Notes under the pieces: model-generated
What the model saw: only the letters and a program-made list of their open reading frames with translations
Database searches by the model: none
What the model was told of the DNA's origin: nothing
Source: JBBSDP01 sp963754335
GTDB lineage: Bacteria > Planctomycetota > Phycisphaerae > Tepidisphaerales > Tepidisphaeraceae
DNA length: 64,000 bases
Direction: 5' to 3'
NCBI GenBank assembly: GCA_963754335.1
Contig: CAVWFQ010000010.1
Coordinates: 1,785,131 to 1,849,130, forward strand
Shown: in pieces, positions 25,262 to 33,725 of the stretch
Position numbering within the stretch: position 1 is the stretch's first letter
How the letters are laid out: the number at the start of each line of letters is the position of its first letter
Position numbers and translations under genes: made by a program

Positions 25262-25827
25262 TCGAATCTCTGGAAAATAATGAAGTCGTTCTCCTGATGT
25301 ATCTGGCGAACGAACTGCCGCCGGTGGATCGGGCGGAAGTGACGCAAATGCTGGCCAGCGACGCGAACCTCCGCGCGACGCTGCGGCAGTTGGAGTCTGC
25401 CCATGACGGCATTGAGAAGGGTTTGCGGCGGCTGGACGCCTCGGCTCACCACGCCGCATCGGCGGAGGACGCCGCGGTTCGGCGCGTCCTGCGGGCGATG
25501 ACCCGGCAGTTGGCGACGCCGGCGCGAATTGTCTCGACGCCAGTATCCGAGCCCCGACGGCTCACCTATCCATGGTGGACCTATCCGACGTCGGCGGCGG
25601 CCGCGATCCTGCTTGCCTTTTTGACCTGGTGGGGCAACCATGGCGGGATGCCCGCCAGCTATGATGATCGCCCGTTCCATTCCCCCGTCGTTCGAAACAT
25701 CGCCGACGATCCGAATCTGAAACTTGCCGAAGAAGTCGAACGCACTTTTAAGACCAACAACGATCCCGACATTGCGCTGCTCGCCTTGCGCGACGACTCC
25801 TCGACGGGAGGCAACCCGGATGAATAA
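25258..25827 (+). CDS. Anti-sigma-like membrane protein
   Basis: GTG start overlapping the sigma-factor stop. The N-terminal ENNEVVLLMYLANELPPVDRAEVTQML resembles the anti-sigma head (E-x-n-E-l-L-p-xL-xGE-Lp) but lacks the zinc-binding His and Cys. One membrane helix, YPTSAAAAILLAFLTWWG, is followed by a short periplasmic tail. The likely role is sequestering the sigma factor encoded just upstream. The next gene overlaps it by eight bases. Confidence 0.65.
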   Translation: MIESLENNEVVLLMYLANELPPVDRAEVTQMLASDANLRATLRQLESAHDGIEKGLRRLDASAHHAASAEDAAVRRVLRAMTRQLATPARIVSTPVSEPRRLTYPWWTYPTSAAAAILLAFLTWWGNHGGMPASYDDRPFHSPVVRNIADDPNLKLAEEVERTFKTNNDPDIALLALRDDSSTGGNPDE

Positions 25828-26596
25828 GGGTGTGATGGCCTGGATCCCGTCGATTGCCGCGGGCCTGCTCTGCGCGACGACGTTAGCCATCGTGAGCCAG
25901 CGAACTTCACGGCCGGCCGTGTCCCAGGTGAATGCTGCTCCTAAACCTCCTGACAGCATCACGCCTGGCGATCCGCGACGTCCCCATCGCAATGCCGCTC
26001 TGATCGACGCCGAGTGGCCCGACGCGCAGGAGTTTCTCCGGGAATATGCGCCTCACTATGAAGAGGCGATCCGGTCCATTTCCACTTCCGCCTCGGTGCC
26101 GGATTTTCGAAAGTTTCGGCTGAAGGCCGCCGTGATCAACCGCGTGCAGACGCTCAAGCGGCTAAAAGAGCACTTTCCCGAGCTGTATGACATTCGCGTG
26201 GAGCAATTGCGTCTGTTCGACAATCTGTTCGACACGCATCGGCAGTATGGCTCCGCCACCGGACTCCAGAAAGACAAGCTCAGGGAGCAGATCAAACAGG
26301 AGATCGGCGGGCTGATCGACAACGCGATGAAAGATCGGCAAAAGCGAATCGCCCGTCTTCAGGAAATGCTCGGCAAATTGAATGAGCGGGCGGAAAAAGA
26401 AAGTCAGAACCGTGATTCGGTCGTCGAAAAGCATCTCCGCACCGTGCTGGAAAATGGAGTCGATCCCAGCCTGCTCGACGGAATGTATCAAAACGAGCCC
26501 GATGGTGCGGACGGCAGCGGCGGAGTTGCCCCGCGACTGCCCCGAATTGAATCTCACCCTTCCCTTCGTCCAACGTCAGGACCGGCGGCCCAATAA
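25820..26596 (+). CDS. Exported coiled-coil protein, third gene of the ECF module
   Basis: An N-terminal signal or anchor (MAWIPSIAAGLLCATTLAIVS) is followed by a periplasmic protein that is mostly long charged helix (residues about 80-210, RQKRIARLQEMLGKLNERAEK). No known domain. Overlap with the anti-sigma gene and the same strand place it in one operon; such genes often encode the sensed or regulated envelope component, as the Spy-like gene does in the 7.7 kb module. Confidence 0.6.
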   Translation: MNKGVMAWIPSIAAGLLCATTLAIVSQRTSRPAVSQVNAAPKPPDSITPGDPRRPHRNAALIDAEWPDAQEFLREYAPHYEEAIRSISTSASVPDFRKFRLKAAVINRVQTLKRLKEHFPELYDIRVEQLRLFDNLFDTHRQYGSATGLQKDKLREQIKQEIGGLIDNAMKDRQKRIARLQEMLGKLNERAEKESQNRDSVVEKHLRTVLENGVDPSLLDGMYQNEPDGADGSGGVAPRLPRIESHPSLRPTSGPAAQ

Positions 26597-26617
26597 ATTC
26601 GCATCCTCCCCGCCGCG

Positions 26618-27298
26618 CTATTCGAGCGGTTTCACGAGAATGCTCTTGAAGTGCGTTTCGCTCTTGGGATCGTGTCCCTGAAGAGCGAACGTGCCGTGGT
26701 GAAGAAACCGGCCCGGGTGCCCCTTAGGCGGAGTAAATCCAGCCGGCTGCGTCCATTCGTTGACCGTCTCCCCATCGATCTTGAGCGTAACCTTATCGCC
26801 CTTCACAATGATGTCGTAGACAAACCATTTGTTGTCCTCGTGGTGCGGGTCGCGAATGTCCTTGATGTCGTACAGGCTGCCGGTTTTCTTCCAATCACTG
26901 TGGGTGCAATTCACCTGAGCCTCAAAACCGTCATCTGGCCAGCCGGACGCCTGGTAAGTCGTGTGAAAGTAGATGCCCGAATTGGCGTGCGGCCGGGTCA
27001 TCACTTCCGCCTTCAACTCGAAATCCTTCCAGTCATGGTTGTGAACCGGGCCGTCGTAAAACAAATGCGAAGGCCCGGTGTGCGTGACGATCTGTCCCTC
27101 CTCGACCGTCCATCCTTCGGCCTTGTCGCCGACTTTCCAGCCGTCCAGGGACTTGCCGTCAAAGAGACTGACAAAACCCTCTTTGTCGGGTGCAGGTTCG
27201 GTTGCGGCGGCCTTTTCGTCGGCGGCGCACCAGGCAAGATCCAGAGCGCCGGCAACGGCAATGAGAGCAATGCACGACACGGAAATGGAAACTCGCAT
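26618..27298 (-). CDS. DUF1080 (3-keto-disaccharide hydrolase-like) secreted protein
   Basis: A 226-residue protein with a signal peptide (VSCIALIAVAGALDLAWCA) and a concanavalin/LamG-like domain. It shows FVSLFDGKSLDGWK, HDWKDFELKAEV, ANSGIYFH and the closing HHGTFALQGHDPKSETHFKSI, all diagnostic of DUF1080. Members hydrolyse 3-keto-glycosides in some bacteria. ATG at 27298 has GAGG upstream. It is monocistronic. Confidence 0.85.
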   Translation of the reverse strand: MRVSISVSCIALIAVAGALDLAWCAADEKAAATEPAPDKEGFVSLFDGKSLDGWKVGDKAEGWTVEEGQIVTHTGPSHLFYDGPVHNHDWKDFELKAEVMTRPHANSGIYFHTTYQASGWPDDGFEAQVNCTHSDWKKTGSLYDIKDIRDPHHEDNKWFVYDIIVKGDKVTLKIDGETVNEWTQPAGFTPPKGHPGRFLHHGTFALQGHDPKSETHFKSILVKPLE

Positions 27299-27588
27299 GA
27301 TAGAATTCCTCGTCTACAAGTTCGAACGCTCAGCGAGCATTCTGCGATCGACGTTTCCAAAAGACAAGCGTTGCTTTTGGCCCTTCTTGCCCGTGATTCT
27401 CTCATAATTCCCTGAATTTCCAACGAAACCTGCTGTTAAAAGTAAAGTTCATCGGAGTTGTCGATTCTGCGACAATCTTGCTGTACTAAATATCGGCGCG
27501 CCTGTACAACTCCCGCCGAACACGATGGGGTCTGCCGCAGGGGCTGGGGAACACGCCCAATCGGGGGATCTAAGCTTTGGGGATACTG

Positions 27589-28488
27589 ATGAAAAGCCAC
27601 CGTTTCAAGCTCGATGGGCCGTCCTATTTCTACGTTGCGCCGCGAACTTCGGCGGTTGCGCTGTTGCCGATCTCCTCCATGATCCGACTCCAGGACGCAT
27701 CGGGAGCGATGTCAGGACTTGATGGGGTCAATCCGAATGCTCAGGAGCAGACCGGGGTCGTTGAGACGATCCATCGTCCGCCTCGATATCGCCCGACGCG
27801 TAAGCGCGAAGAGTGGTATCGGCGCTTGAGTGCGATTGAGCCCGGATTGAGTATTTCAGAGCTGGCCGATCGCCTGGACAGCAACTATCTCACCGTGCAG
27901 CGATGGGCCGGCTTTTTCTCTTATGCGATCAAGGACGGACGATTCGGATCCAACGTCGATTGGAAAACGTTGGACTGGACATTGAGGGATGCGGATCTGG
28001 CGCGGCGTCTGGACTTGAGCCGGGAACGCGTGCGGCAGATGCGCAACGCCCTGAGCGCCGGCCTGCCCGCGCCGCGCGCGTTGATCGGACGCTTTGAGGA
28101 GTTCGTCTCCGGGTGCAGCGCAGAACTCCACGGTCTGACGCTCGAAACTGCGATCGAGAAATTCGGGGAAACGATCGGCCTGCACGTAGCCCGACGCGTT
28201 CTGCGGAAATGCGGAGTCCGACTTGAGCGTGCCAAACGGCCGACCGCCGAAATACGGAAAATTGACTGGCGACTTCCCAATCGCGAGCTCGCCGCGATCT
28301 GGCGAATCAACCCCATGCAGGTGGCGGCGGCGCGACATCGTTATGGAGTCGGTTCGGCGCTCTGGGACTGCCGTGGAACCGACAAAATCAACGACTCGCA
28401 ATTTCTGCAACTGCGGGCCGCGGAAAAAGCCCGGGCCAGAAAATCCGTCGCCGTCAGGCAAAAGACACGAGCAACCTCGCATTCCTAG
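27589..28488 (+). CDS. Hypothetical protein with several HTH motifs
   Basis: Three helix-turn-helix-like stretches are visible: LSISELADRLDSNYLTVQRW, DWTLRDADLARRLDLSRERV and DWRLPNRELAAIWRINPMQV. The last two share the D-W-x-L-x(2)-x-(D/E)-L-A pattern of DNA-binding proteins that read successive half-sites. The C-terminus is basic. I take the ATG at 27589; an in-frame TTG lies 12 nt upstream. It may be a transcription or replication factor, but no named family is recognised. Confidence 0.55.
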   Translation: MKSHRFKLDGPSYFYVAPRTSAVALLPISSMIRLQDASGAMSGLDGVNPNAQEQTGVVETIHRPPRYRPTRKREEWYRRLSAIEPGLSISELADRLDSNYLTVQRWAGFFSYAIKDGRFGSNVDWKTLDWTLRDADLARRLDLSRERVRQMRNALSAGLPAPRALIGRFEEFVSGCSAELHGLTLETAIEKFGETIGLHVARRVLRKCGVRLERAKRPTAEIRKIDWRLPNRELAAIWRINPMQVAAARHRYGVGSALWDCRGTDKINDSQFLQLRAAEKARARKSVAVRQKTRATSHS

Positions 28489-28495
28489 CGCGGAT

Positions 28496-30682
28496 TTACT
28501 TCTTGGCGGCGGGCGGCGGCAGCAGAATCGCATCCTTCCATCCATCCCCCTCGTAACGCGGCAAGGCGGGCGCCTCGAATCGATTATTGCGCACCACGAC
28601 GCCTCGCGCCTCGGCTTCGACTCTGATCGAGCTCAGCGGATTTCCGAGCGTGCAGTCCTCAACGATCACGTCGCGAATATTCCCTTTGATGCAGATTTGC
28701 CCACTGTTGTCCTTGTCGTATTTCTGCCGCCGATGAACCGCCCACGCCGTAAGCGGACCGCCGTAGTGCTGGCTTGGCCTCATGCCCAGTGAACCGCTGT
28801 TCGTCTGTCCCTCACGGATCAGATTGTCCAGATACTGAACGTGCCAGGAGGGCTCATACCATTCATCGGTATAGACGCCGTAGTTCATCATCTCCGAGCT
28901 GCGCAGGCAGTCGTTGCCGGCGCAGATTACGTCGATCGAAGTACCGTATCCGGCGTTGACCCAGCTCGCGTCCTCGAAGTGGTTTCCGACAATCAGGGCG
29001 CGTCCGTTAAATGGAACGATGGTGACGACAGAAGACGCATCCGGCGGCGTGTCGAACGGACGATCGATCTCCCAGGATCGCCCATGATTGGCCGTCACGT
29101 CGCGCCACTGGCCCGCGCCCCGTCCGTCGAGAACGAAGATCGCCGCGCGAAGCCACCAACTGCTCTTTTCCGGCACCCAATTGGGATAGGTCGGATCAGC
29201 GGCAAGCGTGACATGAGTCCTATCCGTTTTCGATATCCCGCCCAAATACGCCCCGCCGCTGGCGTCGAACGTAAAAGAATAATCGGACTGATGCGCGTAA
29301 AGCGCCTCGTGATGATTGTGCCCGTAATAAATATTTCGCCCGCTTCCGGCGATGTTCTGATAAGCGGTCGGATCCATGCTGATGAACTGGTTTTCTTCGA
29401 CGATGAGCTGGCGTCCGCCTCCCAGCTGCGTGTTGCTCTTCATCGCGAGAATTCGGTTCCGGGCAACCAGGCCCCAATCGCGGCAAACCACCGCGACGCC
29501 TTTGGCAAACAGGTCGCAATCGGTGATTTGAAAATTCCTGCCGGCGCGAACGAGGTTTCCCTCCCCGCGCCCTTCCAGAAGCCACGAATGATCAATCCGA
29601 ACGCGCACCCGCCGCATGCACAGGTGTCCGTCCGATACGACACCCTCCACATAATCCATCGGAACGTACAGGCTCAGGTCTTCGATTCCATAATCGCGTC
29701 CGAAGATCATCATCGACGGCGGCTTGGGCTCCTGCACCTTCGCTCGCCCCTGCGGCCCTCCGCCGTCGAGATTGAAATGTCCGCTTCCCCACCAGATCGT
29801 CACCAATCCCGTTCCTTCGCCTTTGAGGATGGTATGGTCGGGCACTTCGATCTGCCCGTTGACGGCGTAGCGCCCGGCGGGGAAATAAACGATTCCCCCG
29901 CCATTTTCCTTCGCTTTTTTCAGCGCCGCATGAATCCCCTCAGTCCGATCGGGAGGCTGCACGTATTTGCTCAGAGTGTTGCGCATGTCCCGCACGGCGT
30001 CGGGGCCATAGGTTTCCAGGACGTTGAAAACTTTGTCGACCGGCGCGGGCGCCGCGTTGATCTGAATCTTTCCGACGTTCCGCCAGGCAGCGCCCCCGCC
30101 GCTTCCGTTGTGAACGGCGATGCCATATTCCTGCGGCTTCAAATCGTGCGGAAGATCAAATCGCAGCGAGTAGTCGTCCGCCATCGCCGGCTGGACCGTC
30201 AGCATTTCCCCCTTATCCGGCTGAAGCCGAACCAGACTGTGGCCGCCGACCGCAAGCGACTTGCCCATCACACGCAGCCAGCCTCCGGCGGTAGCGGTTT
30301 CCCCTTCATCGCCTTGTGCCCACCAGGGATCGGGAGCATTGATGAGAACCGACTCCCCCGTCGCGCCGCCGACCGTCACCCGGCAGGCGAAGACGCCCAT
30401 CTTCCATTGTGCCGGAATGATGAACTTAAGCGCCTCGTCGCTTCCCTGGAGCACCGGCACATGTTCCCAATGCTTGATCACGGGGGCCGGCGATGGATCG
30501 GAAACAGGCTGATCCTCGAGCCGTGCGATTTCGACCGCCGCTGCGGCTCCACCTAGGTCGCTCCCCTGAAGCATCACGGTTTCGTCCGGCCGCACCGGAT
30601 CGGAAATCCAAAAAATATGGGGCTGCCCGAAGGCCGCCGCCGAACAGAATCCAATGATCAAAGCGATGGAGAAATGTTTCAT
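28496..30682 (-). CDS. Secreted right-handed beta-helix protein (pectate-lyase-3-like)
   Basis: A 728-residue exported protein. Signal peptide (FSIALIIGFCSAAAFG), about 200 residues of beta domain, then a pectate-lyase-3-type beta-helix start: GIVYFPAGRYAVNGQIEVPD, ILKGEGTGLVTIWWG, and many coils such as FQITDCDLF, ALIVGNHFED and VVVRNNRFEA. Such proteins cleave or bind uronic-acid or deoxy-sugar polysaccharides. I place the start at 30682 (MKHFS). It is divergent from the mutarotase operon, with which it may share a role in polysaccharide use. Confidence 0.75.
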   Translation of the reverse strand: MKHFSIALIIGFCSAAAFGQPHIFWISDPVRPDETVMLQGSDLGGAAAAVEIARLEDQPVSDPSPAPVIKHWEHVPVLQGSDEALKFIIPAQWKMGVFACRVTVGGATGESVLINAPDPWWAQGDEGETATAGGWLRVMGKSLAVGGHSLVRLQPDKGEMLTVQPAMADDYSLRFDLPHDLKPQEYGIAVHNGSGGGAAWRNVGKIQINAAPAPVDKVFNVLETYGPDAVRDMRNTLSKYVQPPDRTEGIHAALKKAKENGGGIVYFPAGRYAVNGQIEVPDHTILKGEGTGLVTIWWGSGHFNLDGGGPQGRAKVQEPKPPSMMIFGRDYGIEDLSLYVPMDYVEGVVSDGHLCMRRVRVRIDHSWLLEGRGEGNLVRAGRNFQITDCDLFAKGVAVVCRDWGLVARNRILAMKSNTQLGGGRQLIVEENQFISMDPTAYQNIAGSGRNIYYGHNHHEALYAHQSDYSFTFDASGGAYLGGISKTDRTHVTLAADPTYPNWVPEKSSWWLRAAIFVLDGRGAGQWRDVTANHGRSWEIDRPFDTPPDASSVVTIVPFNGRALIVGNHFEDASWVNAGYGTSIDVICAGNDCLRSSEMMNYGVYTDEWYEPSWHVQYLDNLIREGQTNSGSLGMRPSQHYGGPLTAWAVHRRQKYDKDNSGQICIKGNIRDVIVEDCTLGNPLSSIRVEAEARGVVVRNNRFEAPALPRYEGDGWKDAILLPPPAAKK

Positions 30683-30783
30683 GTAGGGTGGGCTTGGCCC
30701 ACCGCGAAGACCAATCGACATAGACTCGAAAGAGCCGTTGGGAAATCCGGGGACCGAAGGCGGTGGGCCGAGCCCACCCTACA
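30682..30783. repeat. GTAGGGTGGGC inverted repeat between divergent genes
   Basis: Arms at 30682-30705 and 30760-30783 (TGTAGGGTGGGC and mate, ending GGCCCACCGC) match in 23 of 24 positions, and the single difference still allows a G-T pair. A single further copy of the motif is at 49755-49775. Its edge coincides with the start codon of the beta-helix gene. Motifs of this type are dispersed palindromic repeats in many bacteria. Confidence 0.7.
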
Positions 30784-30890
30784 TAGGCGATTCTCTCATC
30801 GGTGTTGTTGTTTTCGACAACGTCGGCGAAGATGATGGTCCTGATGGAATGGTGCACGTCGGGCAGCGAACCTCGATCGGAGGAACTTCA

Positions 30891-31232
30891 GTGATTCGTC
30901 GCGCATTTACCATGCGGTTGAAACCCGGCGCATTCGACGAGTACAAACACCATCATGACCATGTCTGGCCGGAGCTGGTAGCCGAGATCGAGCGCAGCGG
31001 AATCGCGTCGATCACGACTTTCCGCAATGGCGACAATCTCTTCCTCGTCTCCGAAATTCGCGACCCCGACGCCTGGGATCGACTTTGGCGCTCCGACATC
31101 CATCGCAAGTGGGCCCTCATCATGGAACCATTGATGCATCTGACCCCCGATGGAATGGTCGATGCCGGCGAGCTGACGGAAATCTTCCGTCTGGAAACGG
31201 GTAGCCGAACCAAATCGGGTGGCAAGCAATGA
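30891..31232 (+). CDS. L-rhamnose mutarotase family protein
   Basis: A 113-residue protein matching the RhaM family (PF05336): RRAFTMRLKPGAFDEYKHHHD, VWPELVAEIERSGIASITTF, SEIRDPDAWDRLW and the MEPLMHLTPDG ending. These enzymes interconvert the anomers of L-rhamnose or related deoxy sugars such as L-fucose. The GTG start has CGGAGGA upstream. It is the first gene of an eight-gene operon whose every junction overlaps. Confidence 0.85.
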   Translation: MIRRAFTMRLKPGAFDEYKHHHDHVWPELVAEIERSGIASITTFRNGDNLFLVSEIRDPDAWDRLWRSDIHRKWALIMEPLMHLTPDGMVDAGELTEIFRLETGSRTKSGGKQ

Positions 31233-32044
31233 GCGAGGAACTTTCCCGCCGGATTGCAATTGTCACGGGAGCGAGCCGGGGACTGGGCCGGGAAGTCGCC
31301 CTGCGGTTGGCGGATCATCATTTCCACGTCGTAGCCGTTGCGCGTGACGAACAGCGATTGTCCGACGTCTGCGGTTTGATCACCAGGTCCGGCGGAAAGG
31401 CCACTCCGATCACCAGCGATATCGCCGACGAAAAAACCGTCGAACGGCTGGCGAAGGGAGTTGATGGACTGGGCGGGGCCGTTTCGGTCCTCGTGAACGC
31501 GGCCGGAGTGTTTGGGCCCATTGCGACTATCGCCGAAAGTGATCCAAAGCGGTGGATGGATACAATCCGCATCAATCTGCTGGGGCCGTATCTGACTTGC
31601 CGTGCATTCGCGGGTCGCATGATCGCCGCGGGATGGGGAAGGATGATCAACTTTTCCTCGGCCGCGGCATTTCATCCTCCGGGGCCATTGAACAGCGCTT
31701 ATGGCACAAGCAAAGTCGCTTTGAATCACTTTACACGACACCTGGCGGCGGAGCTGGCCGGAACGGGCGTGACCGCCAACGTCATTCATCCCGGCGAAGT
31801 AAGGACCGACATGTGGGCCGAGATTCAGGCAAAATCGGCGGCGATCGGCGACGCCGCGGCCGGGTTTCGACAGTGGGCCCAATGGGTGGAACAGACCGGC
31901 GGCGACGACCCACAAAAAGCGGCCGATCTCGTCCTGCGGCTCGTGAGTCATGAGGCGGCCCAGATCAGCGGACAGTTCCTCTGGATCGAAAACGGACTGC
32001 AAACGCCTCTGCCGGGCTGGGGAGAAGCAAAGAACAACATATGA
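31229..32044 (+). CDS. SDR-family dehydrogenase, sugar-operon gene 2
   Basis: TGASRGLGREVA, NAAGVFGPI, the catalytic Ser in FSSAAAF, and YGTSK are all present in this 271-residue protein. It overlaps the mutarotase stop by 4 nt (ATGA) and the aldolase start in the same way. In non-phosphorylating deoxy-sugar routes an SDR oxidises the sugar to the lactone or the keto-acid intermediate at C4; which step applies here cannot be told from sequence. Confidence 0.85.
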   Translation: MSEELSRRIAIVTGASRGLGREVALRLADHHFHVVAVARDEQRLSDVCGLITRSGGKATPITSDIADEKTVERLAKGVDGLGGAVSVLVNAAGVFGPIATIAESDPKRWMDTIRINLLGPYLTCRAFAGRMIAAGWGRMINFSSAAAFHPPGPLNSAYGTSKVALNHFTRHLAAELAGTGVTANVIHPGEVRTDMWAEIQAKSAAIGDAAAGFRQWAQWVEQTGGDDPQKAADLVLRLVSHEAAQISGQFLWIENGLQTPLPGWGEAKNNI

Positions 32045-33327
32045 AGTCGGACGCCATCGGAAAATTGCGAAGTAAGCTCGCGGCCGGCGAAGTCGTTTAC
32101 GGCCTGTGGGTCACGCTTGAAGCGCCGAGCATCACGGAAATGGCCGTGGCTCTTGGTCTCGATTGGGTAGTCATCGACGCCGAGCACGGGCACCTCGACT
32201 GGGGCGATATTGTCGGCCACATCCGCGCAACGGTCCGCAGCGATACCGTCTGCCTGGTTCGCGTGAGCGACCTGGATATCGGATTGATCAAGCGTTCACT
32301 CGACATCGGCGCGGATGGCGTGGTCGTGCCCTGGGTGGAATCGGCCGAGCAGCTTCGCGAAGCCGTCCGCTTCGCGCATTATCCCCCTGCCGGCCTGCGC
32401 GGCATCGGCGCCGAGCGGGCCACCTGCTGGGGACGATGCTTTACATCGAGCGTCGAGGAAGCCAACGAAAACGTCCTGGTCATCCCCATCGTGGAGACCG
32501 TCGCCGGCGGCAGGAATATCGAGCAGATCTGCCAGGTGCCCGGCGTGGAAATCATCTGGCTCGGCCCGGCCGATTATTCATCCACCGCCGGCTACCCCGG
32601 CCAATGGGAAGGGCCCGGCGTGGCCGACGAATTGCTCGCGATCAAGGAAACCGTTCGCGCTCATCGGAAGCATTGCGGGCTGATTGCAACCAGCGACGAA
32701 AATCTGGCGATGCGACGCGAGCAGGGTTTTACGGCAATTGGAATCGGAATCGACGCCGGCCTTCTGCTGCGTAGCCTGACGAACACTCTTGGCGCTACCC
32801 TCGGTCGCTCGACGACAATCCGCCCCACTTTCGTTCCCGAAAACAAGCCGGAACTGGCGGCCCGCGTTCCGCCTCTGGCACGTCCGCCGGCTGAGATGCG
32901 GCCGCAACGCCCGGAAGTGATGAACCCTGTCGGCACCGGCCCGCGCGTCGAAATCGAGCCCGGCGTGGAATTCGAAGCGCAAGTCGGCGCGCACAGCCAG
33001 GCGAAAAACCTGACCACAGGCCTCGTCACCTTCGCACCGTCCGCGGTCCTTTCGTACCACACGCATGCATTCACCGAATCGGTGACGCTTCTTTCCGGAT
33101 CGGCCGAAATCGAAATCGAAGGCCGGCGCGATGTGCTGGAGCCGCTCGACAATGTCGTGATCCCGCGCGATCTGGCCCATCGCGTGGAAAACAGCTCCAG
33201 CCGCGACGAAGCTGTTTTCCACATCGCGATGGCGAGCGACAATCCAACCCGTGCGCCGGCGGATCGCTTTTTTCCGCGGCGGACGATCGCGGCCGACGCC
33301 GGTTCGGCGCGGGCCCCGAGCGCGTGA
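32041..33327 (+). CDS. HpcH/HpaI-type class II aldolase fused to a cupin domain
   Basis: Residues 1 to about 260 form an HpaI aldolase: DWVVIDAEHGHLDW (active-site His), CLVRVSD (Arg), PIVET and WLGPADYS (Glu and Asp metal ligands). Known relatives cleave 2-keto-3-deoxy-L-rhamnonate to pyruvate plus lactaldehyde. Residues about 310-400 are a cupin (SYHTHAFTESVTLLSG, then PRDLAHRVENSS) with His, Glu and a later His for a metal. Fusion of these two domains is unusual and may put sensing or isomerisation on the aldolase. It overlaps both neighbours by 4 nt. Confidence 0.85.
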   Translation: MKSDAIGKLRSKLAAGEVVYGLWVTLEAPSITEMAVALGLDWVVIDAEHGHLDWGDIVGHIRATVRSDTVCLVRVSDLDIGLIKRSLDIGADGVVVPWVESAEQLREAVRFAHYPPAGLRGIGAERATCWGRCFTSSVEEANENVLVIPIVETVAGGRNIEQICQVPGVEIIWLGPADYSSTAGYPGQWEGPGVADELLAIKETVRAHRKHCGLIATSDENLAMRREQGFTAIGIGIDAGLLLRSLTNTLGATLGRSTTIRPTFVPENKPELAARVPPLARPPAEMRPQRPEVMNPVGTGPRVEIEPGVEFEAQVGAHSQAKNLTTGLVTFAPSAVLSYHTHAFTESVTLLSGSAEIEIEGRRDVLEPLDNVVIPRDLAHRVENSSSRDEAVFHIAMASDNPTRAPADRFFPRRTIAADAGSARAPSA

Positions 33328-33725
33328 ATCGACATCGCACCGCCAAACGGTTTGCGGCCGCGCCGGGCGCAACCTTCATCGACTTCTTCAATCGCGATCT
33401 GATTCCCGGAATCGAAATGAGCGGCGGATACGGGTTATTTTCACCGGGGGGCCGCCTCCCGTGCCATATCCATGATTTCGACGAGTCGATCTGCATTATC
33501 GAAGGCGTTGCCACATGCATTGTCGAAGGGCGTCGATATACGATGTCTGACAACAACACGGCGCTCCAGCCGCGCGGGCGTTGTCACTATTTCATCAACG
33601 AATCGAAGGAGCCGATGGCGATGCTCTGGGTCTACGCCGGCCCGGTTCCCGAACGATTGGTGCTCGAGGAAAGTAACTGCACACTGGAGGGAGCGCCGTG
33701 GAAACAGCCGCTCGCCGTACGATGA
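33324..33725 (+). CDS. Cupin-domain protein
   Basis: A 133-residue single cupin: PGGRLPCHIHDFDESICIIEG carries His-x-His and Glu, and CHYFINESKEPMAMLWVYAG the late His. This gives a three-His one-Glu type metal site common in sugar-lactone or oxygenase-like cupins. GTG start overlaps the aldolase stop (GTGA); its stop overlaps the dehydrogenase start. Its neighbours suggest a sugar-acid intermediate as ligand, but that is inference. Confidence 0.8.
   Translation: MNRHRTAKRFAAAPGATFIDFFNRDLIPGIEMSGGYGLFSPGGRLPCHIHDFDESICIIEGVATCIVEGRRYTMSDNNTALQPRGRCHYFINESKEPMAMLWVYAGPVPERLVLEESNCTLEGAPWKQPLAVR

Noticed and set aside
28841..30556. Long plus-strand open frame opposite the beta-helix gene
   Set aside because: Shadow of a strongly supported minus-strand gene. 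Composition is what antisense of a Gly/Asp-rich protein gives.
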